Positions 56,523 through 64,000 of a stretch of DNA of 64,000 bases are shown here, one piece after another. Positions within the stretch are counted from its first letter, which is position 1. The number at the start of each line of letters is the position of its first letter. The position numbers and the translations under genes are program-made. This DNA is from Scylla paramamosain (Eukaryota; Arthropoda; Malacostraca; Decapoda; Portunidae). The notes beneath the pieces were generated by a model that was not told the origin of the DNA, ran no database searches, and was given only the letters and a program-made list of their open reading frames with translations. The stretch covers positions 19,201,266 to 19,265,265 of the forward strand of contig NC_087166.1 in the NCBI RefSeq assembly GCF_035594125.1. Direction: 5' to 3'.

Positions 56523-56770
56523 AAGAATATTGTTTAGTTCCCATCTCAGTTGTTGAGAAGTGTAAATTTAAACCGGCCGACGTCGCGACCGGTTCACGTC
56601 AAAACAAGTTAAGAAAAAAAAAATCTTCACCTCCACTGTTGACCACCTCCACTGCCACCGCCTCCACCACAGCCCCGCCGTCCTGCGTGCCTGTTAATCC
56701 GCCCTTGGATGATTTAATTCAAGTTGCTGTTCCACCTTCCTTTAGAGAATATGGTTTATCTCTCTTGTAA
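56519..56770 (+). CDS. Polinton hypothetical protein, 83 residues
   Basis: ATG at 56519 overlaps the preceding stop (ATGA). MKEYCLVPISVVEKCKFKPA, a basic patch RQNKLRKKKSS, a Thr/Ala/Pro-rich linker and a C-terminal VPPSFREYGLSLL. Intact frame. I do not recognise a domain; the translational overlap with the small basic protein and the basic/low-complexity character suggest a structural or core role. That is inference. Confidence 0.5.
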   Translation: MKEYCLVPISVVEKCKFKPADVATGSRQNKLRKKKSSPPLLTTSTATASTTAPPSCVPVNPPLDDLIQVAVPPSFREYGLSLL

Positions 56771-57150
56771 TTTTTGGAGGTTAAACCTGGGATTTCAGGG
56801 GATGATCGAGTTGACTTCTTTTTTTCGGGGGTGATCTCATACGAGTACTCGGTGACGAAAAAGGAGACACGAAAAGACTTTCAGCCAATAAGCGTCCATT
56901 ATTATCACTGCTACTTCGCTTGGCACAACTCCCCACTAACGCCATCAGAAATACGGCTCAACGAAGTAAACTGATAGGCGGTGGGATCAGACACATCTGG
57001 GAAGCATATTAAAATTTAAGGCTCTATCTTAGTCCGTAAATGAGTAAGTAAATAAATAACGCATGGGTCATTGACGTGCACGTGTTAGGCACATAAGGGG
57101 TGCAGACCCATGATGGATGATTAATAAGGGTTATGGTCAAAAAGGTTCGT
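56771..57150 (+). other. Polinton spacer with a short open frame
   Basis: 56774-56974 is open (66 codons, TTG start) with SYEYSVTKKETRKDFQPISV, but I recognise nothing. The rest is unrecognised. Confidence 0.4.
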
Positions 57151-57239
57151 CCCATCACCTACATCCTCTAATAAATAATATGACCCCTCCCCTTATCGCC
57201 TGCCACCAACAAAGCAAAAAATAACACTTGCGTCAGTTT

Positions 57240-57945
57240 GAATGAATGATTCTACTACGCAAGAGGTGTAATATCGGCCAATACGTGCGAATAAAGGCCC
57301 ACGATGTCACATTTGCACCTCACTCCTCGCACAAAGGGATCGATGTGTGGATCTACCCTCCAATTAGTCATCAAGATGAATGTGGTCGAGGGTAAACTGA
57401 CCAACGGCGTGTTCCGCGATCGTCCATGCTGTATTGCATAACCGGTAAATGCAGTCTCCACCGAACTGTGCAGGATTGCGCGCTACCTCAAAACTATTTA
57501 TCCATATGAGAATACGCATGCGGCTAGAAAGAGACTCTACTCACTTCATCGGGCCACGGCATGCATGAGAGATGAGCCAGGACGTATCTTTATCCACGCG
57601 CCTTCCACAGGAGGCGTAAATCTCCCCCACCTGGTGACCTGCGTGACTCAGTATGGTTGGGGTGAGGCTGTTGAGGGTAACGAGAAGGTACGACAGGTAA
57701 TTGCAATATCAAAAGATTTGCATTACATGGAAGGATTCAAGATGGATAAAAGCGTGAGCCAACGTCAACACTTCCGGAATTGCCTGAAAAAAATGGCTTG
57801 TTAGCCATGGCAATGGAGTGCAGCAGATTATTGTTCCAGAAGGAATGGCTTGCAGAGGTCGCTGCCAGGATGAGTGGATGAATAATTACCTGCCTATGGT
57901 GGGTGGGTTGGCGATGCAACTTCAACCTTTTGGAGTTTAAACTAT
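57240..57945 (+). pseudogene. Possible macrodomain-like protein (Polinton cargo)
   Basis: Pieces on the plus strand in changing frames: LTNGVFRDRPCCIA near 57390; YPYENTH near 57500; MRDEPGRIFIHAPSTGGVNL, VTCVTQYGWGEAVEGN and SVSQRQHFRNCLKKMA in one open frame (57565-57804); then IIVPEGMACRGRCQDEWMNN and YLPMVGGLAM near 57820-57920. A Y-P-Y-x-(N/D) block, then R-x-x-P-G-x-(I/V), a Q-(Y/F)-G strand, R-x-x-x-F-x-x-C-L and a final (I/V)-x-x-P-x-x-(I/M)-x-(C)-x-G-x-x-x-x-W-x-x-Y-L-P resembles Appr-1''-p-processing (macro) proteins. The glycine-rich ligand loop is altered. Tentative. Confidence 0.35.
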
Positions 57946-58199
57946 TCTGGTGAGAAAGCCTGAATAAACTATATCATGTAAAAATTTAGAATAAACGTGA
58001 TGTGTGTGACGAAATGAGTATAAATGTATTCCTTAACTGGGATGGTCATTATTATTTATTTTCATCATGGTGGGAGCAGAGCATTATCTGCATTTGATGA
58101 GTCCAGGCAACACCAACCTTTACCCCCATAACCAACCCCATTGCTTTGATAACAGAATCACTCCCCCCATCCATCTGATCCAAATAAGGAATAAGAAGT

Positions 58200-58433
58200 A
58201 TGTCTGATAAACAAACTGATTTTTATCCAAAACAGTTCATGGGTCTAGTGGCGGGTGATTATGTTTGCAGGATTGAGATTTGGGCCAAAGCCCACGTCAA
58301 TGAAACACGCATGTATAGATTCCATACATACTCACCTCAAATGACAGTATCGCCCACTGAGGTGGTCGATACTGGGTATATGGTTGACAACATAAATATC
58401 GAATTGGCCGAAGAATTAAAAAACCAATATTAA
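58200..58433 (+). CDS. Polinton hypothetical protein, 77 residues
   Basis: ATG at 58200 (MSDKQTDFYPKQFMGLVAGD) to TAA at 58431-58433. The reading continues in the next frame with recognisable protein-like sequence (FEGDQFFNYNEKNVKGGMHL) until the transposon at 58624, so the stop may be a recent frameshift and the original gene longer. I recognise no family; a structural protein is possible given the element. Confidence 0.4.
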   Translation: MSDKQTDFYPKQFMGLVAGDYVCRIEIWAKAHVNETRMYRFHTYSPQMTVSPTEVVDTGYMVDNINIELAEELKNQY

Positions 58434-58619
58434 AACTGTGTATGGCCGTTATTTTGAGGGTGATCAATTTTTTAACTATAATGAAAAAAATGTGAAGGGT
58501 GGAATGCATCTTTCGGAATGCCCCACAATGCAACAACGATGGTCATTTCCGCTGCTTGACTGCGAAATTTGGATCCAGGATGGCTCAAGTCTTTGGCTTT
58601 GATTATCACACAAAGTATA

Positions 58620-58623
58620 ATTT
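58620..58623. repeat. Probable target duplication, left (ATTT)
   Basis: Repeated at 59807-59810 on the other side of the DNA transposon. Confidence 0.6.
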
Positions 58624-58839
58624 GAGGCGCGCGGCGCAACAACGACGTAACCGTGAAATTTGAGATTTCGTGTTTTTGCCTGCTCCGTGTGGTAGAAGGG
58701 TGTAAAAGTCTCGTGGTGATGTCGGCCAAGTCATATTCGACCATCTAAGCACTTGTACTAAGGCTCAAAGTCGAGCGTAGTGCGGAGAAAATTTCTCTGG
58801 ACTAACATCTCGAAAGCGGTACAACAACGACGCAACCTG

Positions 58840-58930
58840 CTCCTCCCAGCCTCACGTGCGTATGGCCAATCAGCGGCGCGGTTGCAGCCGCCCGGCGCGG
58901 GCGAGCCAATCACAGCACCGCTGCCATGTT
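58840..58930. promoter_or_regulatory. CCAAT-box, GC-rich promoter-like segment
   Basis: GGCCAATCAGCGGCGCGG and GAGCCAATCACAGC lie about 40 bases apart in a CpG-rich patch, reminiscent of an NF-Y-dependent promoter. No gene follows on either strand. Confidence 0.35.
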
Positions 58931-59111
58931 TACCAGCGCCGTTGCCATGGTGACAACACACTCACCATGTGCTCATCCACTCTGCCCTTTAACACGCCCG
59001 AGCACAGACGCACGCTACCTTTCTCGTGACTCTTTACGCAACTATGGCTACTAGAGTGCAGACGAAAGTGTCACAGCATCTTGCTGTGGCCACCAGCCTT
59101 ACGCAAGTTTT

Positions 59112-59158
59112 TTAAATCCCCAGTCAACCCGACTTAGTGGGTTGAAGGGGGATTTAAA
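59112..59158. repeat. Hairpin in the DNA transposon
   Basis: AAATCCCCAGTCAACCC and GGGTTGAAGGGGGATTT face each other across a short loop. Confidence 0.75.
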
Positions 59159-60139
59159 TGGTTGGTAAATCTGCTAAGGGCATTGCCAGGATCAAACAGA
59201 CGTATCCTGGTAATCAACTTAACTGTCTCAAGCCAGTGTAAAGGATGAGAGCCAACTATATTCATTGAATACAAAAAAAAAAAAAAATTCGTTTCTTCAT
59301 AATGTTCTTGACATAGCGGCTTTCCATTAATACTTACCAGAATGCATGCACAAACATAAAATTATCAGCATTACACACTGTTAGTCATAGCAGGACGTCA
59401 AAGTTATGGTAGGAGTAATAACGTGCCGGTAATGAGTAAGTATTATTTTTTACGCTCGGAAAAAAATTCATAAAAAATTTATTTATGTACCAATCTTCAT
59501 GAAACTTTCACCTAATACTATGTGTAATAGGCTCTAACACATTATTAACAAATGAAAACAATATCGGGAAAAAAAATTATTACCTACGGTATACGCGTTA
59601 ATTAACGCGTAAGTCATCCACCCAAAATCGTCACCTATCACTTTGAAACCTACATCCCCAAACAGAACTACCCAAGACCTTTCAAATGATGTATAATACT
59701 TACTTATTTAAGGGTATCCTATTGTGCGCAATCAGTGTTTAACTTTGAGCGCGTTTTTCTCGAAACTTCCATTTCTCGGTTACGTCGTTGTTGCGCCGCG
59801 CGCCTCATTTATATAATTTATACTCCGAAAACGACTCGACCTTCATTCATGCCTCTTTACCACCTTGAATTGATGGGGGAATAGATTTCGCTTCGTCTAG
59901 GTGCTTCGTCAAAGTAGATGGATCGTAGGTAACGGGACCACGTGGGTAGTCACGACGACTTTGACTATCAGGTAGTGGCAGGGCATTGGAATGTATTGAT
60001 CCATCCTGAAATGGCCGGGTGAAGTCAGCGGCGGTGGTAAGATCCTCCCACGCTTGCTTGACCATCCTGGCTAGCGCGTGGCGGGCGCGTGGCGGCCCAT
60101 CCTATAACCCTCAACTTCCCGTTTTCGCCCAAAACTAAG

Positions 60140-60293
60140 GCCACATGGCCTTAAATGGCATGCCACTGGGGTCCCCATGTGGACCCCAGTGGCATGCCAT
60201 TTAAGGATGGGGGACCCTGGTGGCAATTTCCTGGGGACCCCAGTGGCATGCCATTTAAGGATGGGTGATAATGGTGGCAGTTTCCTTACTACT
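60140..60293 (-). repeat. Polinton right terminal inverted repeat
   Basis: It reads, on the minus strand from 60293, AGTAGTAAGGAAACTGCCAC and then the GGCATGCC subunits. It contains two subunits plus a face-to-face pair at 60150-60200. Confidence 0.88.
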
Positions 60294-60299
60294 GATCAT
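60294..60299. repeat. Target-site duplication of Polinton, right (GATCAT)
   Basis: Matches 49740-49745. Confidence 0.93.
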
Positions 60300-60720
60300 G
60301 TGTGCTATATGTTTTCCTTTAGTGTTTCTCTTTCTATGTTCAAGTGTTGGGTGGCTGGTTTCCTTTAGTGTTTTTCTTTCTGTGTTGGATGGCATACATT
60401 TAGTGTTTTTCTTTCTGTGTTGGGTGGCATACATTTAGGGCGGCGAGCATGTACACTGACTGGAACATGTTGTCTGAAGAGTTGGGTGAAGTCTGGGATG
60501 GGTAGATATTTTCTTGTAAGTGGTTGATATAATGTTGAGAGTAGCACTGATCCTGTAGTTGTTTATATCTCCACTACTAGTAAATCTGATATGTAGGTAT
60601 CGTGAATTTTGTAAGGAATGATGTTCCTGATGGCGATTCCTGTATGTTCTTGTGTGTGTTGTAGCCGGATATTTTGAGTGGTTAGTGTTCTGCTGTTCCA
60701 TTACTGTTTATCAGTATGAT
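60300..60720 (-). pseudogene. LINE-Z copy 4: endonuclease 5' part
   Basis: The minus strand from 60701 reads pieces of the endonuclease (TTGSVLLSTLYQPLTRKYLP-like, PIPDFTQLFRQHVPV). After a small local duplication of a CTAAATGTATGCCA(C/T)CCAACACAG unit at 60370-60440, it gives HPTLEHRKRNTKGKHIAHM, which runs straight into the IRHKTLHHIGPHF block at 49739 once the Polinton and one GATCAT are removed. Confidence 0.78.
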
Positions 60721-60799
60721 ATCTGTGTGTATATTTTTGTATATGTTTGAAAGTCCTGTACTTCTGCCTCTCCATTTCAGACATTATGCTGTAAGACCG

Positions 60800-62004
60800 T
60801 TAGAGTTGTTTGCTGCATCTTAGTTTATATGTTGGGGTGGTTTTCGACGTTGTGGCTCTTTGTTTGGGTGGAGGGAGGGCTTGGGCTAGCATAGTGTCGT
60901 TGTTGTTTGAAGTTCTTGTTTGTGTTTTGGTTGCAGTGGTCTTCTTACTGTTTTTTTTGCGGACTGGTACTGTCCGTTCTATCTCACAGTCCTCCTCTTT
61001 TGATCCAGTTTCCACTTCGTAGTCCGATGAAAGTTCCAGGGCTTCTTCAATGTATGTTCCAGGCTTGGCTGTGTTTTGTATTGCCTCTGATGGCATCATA
61101 CTCTGGATGATTTGCTACGATGGTGGGTTGTTTGGTAGGATGACTATTGGCAGGTTGTTTTCTTCGAGTAAGTCAATCAGGGTCTTTTGGAAGGTACCTG
61201 GGATGTATCATGTACATAGCGTGGGCGTGGACATTTAAAAGCATCATTTTCGAGATTTGGTCGTCTCCGATAGTTGTTGCTGATAAAGAGAAGGTGGAGG
61301 CAGTGGTAGAGAGACTTGCTGTCTGGGAGTAGGACTGAGAGGACTTCTGTTTGGCTTCCTGCTCCTTTTCCTTGACTTTCTCTTTTCGTTTTGGGCATTT
61401 ATATGTTAGTGTTCTGTGTGTACCCCCACAGTTGATGCACATCTTTGTTTCTATTTGACAGTTTCTCTGGGTGTGGTCTTGGCTGGAGCACATGGAACAG
61501 ATTTGGTATCCTTGAGGCTTTTGGCATTGGTTTGTGACATGGTCGTTGATGGCGTAACACTTCATGCAGAAAGAAATGTTTATGTACCTTTCCTTGGAGG
61601 TTTGGTGTGGGGCAATGGAAACGGTGGTTTTCTGCCTTATCTGCCATGTTGATGGATTCAAATTGGACTTTCAACATGTTTCTGCTGTTTGGGATTTTGT
61701 ATTTATCTTGAATTCTGACCCATTCTTGTTTGTTATCAATTTCATCGACAATGTTATTTTCAGCTTTCTTGTAAGCCGTGTGCTCTACCTTGTAGCATAC
61801 TATGGTACGTCGTGCTTTTACTTCCTCGGGGAGGATGGGCGTGAATCCTTGGGCTTTAGGTTCTGGGTTATTAATTATGTATCCATCGTAAGCTTCATGT
61901 AGGGCAGTGGTGAAAACGTCGGCAGGAGAGAGGATCTCAAGAAATTTTAGCTTGATTTGTCTTTCCTTTCGGTTGCCATCACACTTTATTTTAATCCTTG
62001 CCAT
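60800..62004 (-). pseudogene. LINE-Z copy 4: ORF1 with zinc knuckles
   Basis: From ATG at 62004: MARIKIKCDGNRKERQIKLK, FTPILPEEVKARRTIVCYKV and RIQDKYKIPNSRNMLKVQFE. A frame change near 61640 leads to three knuckles, CMKCYAINDHVTNQC, CSMCSSQDHTQRNC and CINCGGTHRTLTYKC. A Ser/Lys-rich segment, NVHAHAMYMIHPRYLPKD and, after another break near 61170, a C-terminal tail (60800-61099) follow. The protein coats LINE RNA. The N-terminal 120 residues and knuckles are the best preserved of the four copies; nucleic-acid binding is the known role of such ORF1 proteins. Confidence 0.8.
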
Positions 62005-62400
62005 TTTAGCATCCTATTAGGAGCTGAGGCCCGACAGGTCAGCACAGCTAGGATAGAATATAAAAGGAGCCTGCCTATGTAAGTCAGTTTAGTGACCCGG
62101 CTATTAATAGCCATTGCTGCCAACGTCCTGAGATTTGCCCAACCTGGCCAGTGAGCTTAAAGCAGCCCTTCTAAGGGGTCCCCTTGGCAAGCCGCGGAAT
62201 TCACATTCACACCACCATTGGACACTAAATGCGAAAATGAAATACAGTAAGAGGAGAAAACAGGCTGCATTAAGGACGAAAGGAAGTATATAGTAGAAAA
62301 GATAGAGGAACTGTAATAGAACGGGCTATCACCAAGTGGTAGAGCTCCAGTACAGTTCCAATTATTAATGACTTGAATTTATTTGTGTCCCATTTGTAGA
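62005..62400 (-). mobile_element. LINE-Z copy 4: 5' UTR
   Basis: It shares leader blocks with 11340-11815 (AAGGAGCCTGC, TTTAGTGACCCGG, CAGTGAGCTTAAAGCAGCC, GTATATAGTAGAA, GGGCTATCACCAAG). The upstream end is near 62370-62400. Confidence 0.6.
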
Positions 62401-63185
62401 GTATCATAAATGGCGGTGGATTGCAGGTGACAGCCCAGGACTATCTGAGCAAATCAGAGAGCTCGCTCAAGGCAGGAACTTTCGATCCTGAGCCGATTCC
62501 TAGGTTGATGGTAGAGGCTGGCAGGCATTTGGTCACGAAGAGGTCGTGGCTGTAGTAGGGATATGTGAACCTTGACTCAGCCTGCCCATCCAGCCAATCA
62601 GAGCGCCAGCTGAAGAGGCGACTTCTGATCCTGAGCTGGTTTTCATGCTATGATGTTTAAGGTCGTCTACTTGTCTGTGAGCGCCAATGGGGTCGTCAGG
62701 TCTCTATGGAGTCTATAATAATTCTGCGCGAATCCAATCCGGTAGTAGTTGCTCAGAATAGCTGGTATTTAAGACCGCCCACTGCCTCCCGAGCGCAATG
62801 TCGGGGCTTAAGATTAGTTGTTCACCAGAGCCGCTGTTCTCATGTTCGGCAGGGTTTTCAAGGCTTTTGATTAGATGTTAAGGCTCGGGTTTTTATGCCT
62901 CCTTCTGCGGGAGACACTGGGTTATTGGGTGTCTCTCAGGGTACGTAAATTATTGAAGGGTTCAGCACGGGGACTGGTATGTTTGTGTGGTGTTCAAGAG
63001 AATGGGTAGGTGGACGCTCCCTATTACTTTAGTGGTTTTCTTCCAGTCAGTTCCGTAGGTCAGGTAGATATTGTTTCGTAAATTTGTTGTTGCGGGACAG
63101 TAAAGGGGGTAGTGGATTAAGGGCTCGAGAGGTATGAGAAGGCTGTGTGGACAAGGCTTTGAATCAGTGTCTAAGATGGATTAAA
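62401..63185. other. Unrecognised unique-looking sequence
   Basis: Moderate GC, with a CCAATCAGAGCGCC box near 62594 and a GCGCCAATGG near 62680. No open frame or element end was seen. It could be a promoter-like region, but nothing downstream supports a gene. Confidence 0.4.
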
Positions 63186-63187
63186 TT

Positions 63188-64000
63188 TTTTTTTTTTATG
63201 TAGGAAAGTCACCGGTCAAGGGCAACAAAAATGTTATGAAAAAAAAAGCCAACTGAGATGCCGGTCCCCTAATAGGGTCCAAAGCAGAAGTCAAACATAG
63301 GAGTGCAAGTCATAGGTAGGCGTAAATACACAAGCAGGGAGAGAGTTCCAGAGTTCATCAGAAAAAAAAAAGTGAATGATTGATAATACTGATTAACTCT
63401 TTCATTAGAGAGATGAAAAGAATAAGGGTGAGAAAAACAATAAAGTCTTGTGCAGCAGAGCTGTATAAGGAACAAAGGCATGCAGTTAGCAAGATCAAAA
63501 GACCAGTAACCATGAAAATAGTGGTAGAGGACAGCAAGAGATATAACATTGCGGCGATGAGAAACAGCCAGAAGAAAGTCGGCTAGAGGAGAGGAGTTGA
63601 TGAGACGAAAAGCTTTTGATTCCACCCTGTCTAGAAAAGCGGTATTAATGGAAACACACCCAGACATGCGAAGCATACTGTATACCTGGATGGATAAGGC
63701 CCATGTACAGAGTTAGCAGGTGGAAGGGTGAAAAAGAGAGAAAAAAAAAAAAAAAGCGGAAGCGTCTCAGAACACCTAACTTTACAATAGCTGTTTTAGC
63801 TAGAGATGAGATGTGATGCTTCCAGTTTAGATCATAAGAAAGGACAGACCAAGGATGTTCAGTGTAAAAGAGGGGGGCAATTAATTGTCATTGAAGAAGA
63901 GGGGATAGTTGTCTGGAAAGCTATGTCAAGTTGATAGATGGAGGAATTGAGTTTCTGAGGCATCCAACACTACCAAGTTTGCTCTGCCCCAATCAGAAAT
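63188..64000 (-). mobile_element. LINE-P copy F, 3' end, running off the window
   Basis: Poly(T) at 63188-63198 is the tail, followed by the family 3' UTR (TGTAGGAAAGTCACCGGTCA). Pieces of the RT C-terminus are at 63269-63676 (TAFLDRVESKAFRLINSSPL). It is more diverged than copies A-E, with A-runs at 63361-63371 and 63739-63755. The rest lies beyond 64000. Confidence 0.8.

Larger units (their letters stand above)
58624..59806. mobile_element. Non-autonomous DNA transposon (1.2 kb) inside the Polinton
   Basis: The ends are inverted repeats of about 30 bases, GAGGCGCGCGGCGCAACAAC... with GACGTAACCG, perfect over that length and then diverging. ATTT flanks both ends. No transposase frame is visible. 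The interior contains a related GGTACAACAACGACGCAACC copy at 58818-58837, a GC-rich stretch with two CCAAT boxes (58865, 58904), and a hairpin at 59115-59155. A 4-base duplication fits several superfamilies, so none is assigned. Confidence 0.82.

Overview
The window is non-coding, repeat-dominated DNA from an animal nuclear genome, most likely a decapod crustacean and perhaps a brachyuran crab. That placement is an inference from overall character: very long (TA)n, (CT)n and (TG)n arrays, many decayed LINEs, a Ty3/gypsy element, a CR1 element, a Maverick/Polinton and one exon-like segment of an ionotropic receptor. No complete host gene, tRNA, rRNA or CRISPR array was seen.

Layout. 0-0.9 kb: GC-rich minisatellite and a possible LTR end. 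1-6.5 kb: microsatellites, broken CR1 3' ends, and a receptor exon on the minus strand (4657-4814). 6.8-11.8 kb: two decayed minus-strand copies of a LINE family with zinc-knuckle ORF1 (called LINE-Z here). 12.7-19.5 kb: a complete Ty3/gypsy retrotransposon with near-identical 864-bp LTRs and three ORF breaks. 20.9-27.7 kb: two internally deleted copies of a poly(A)-tailed LINE (LINE-P), an RTE-like LINE 3' end and two large palindromes built around (TA)n arrays. 28.6-32.4 kb: a third LINE-Z. 32.9-38.6 kb: a LINE with an RNase H domain (LINE-H, minus strand) split by a full-length CR1 with two intact ORFs (33393-37597). 38.8-47.0 kb: three more LINE-P copies, one plus and two minus. 47.6-62.4 kb: a fourth LINE-Z split by a 10.5-kb Maverick/Polinton (49746-60293). 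63.2 kb to the end: the 3' end of another LINE-P.

Two nested insertions are resolved to the base. The Polinton is flanked by GATCAT on both sides, starts and ends with inverted AGTAGTA, and removing it joins the endonuclease reading frame of the surrounding LINE. The CR1 is flanked by ATTCTCG and removing it rejoins the RNase H frame of its host LINE. The Polinton carries decayed genes for a capsid-like protein, a protein resembling the N-terminal region of a family B DNA polymerase, a packaging ATPase, a chromodomain integrase, a small basic membrane-active-type protein and a possible macrodomain-like protein. It is itself interrupted by a 1.2-kb non-autonomous DNA transposon.

The elements do not form a working pathway. 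The CR1 is the only one that looks capable of encoding a full protein set; the gypsy element looks recent but broken, and the rest are fossils.
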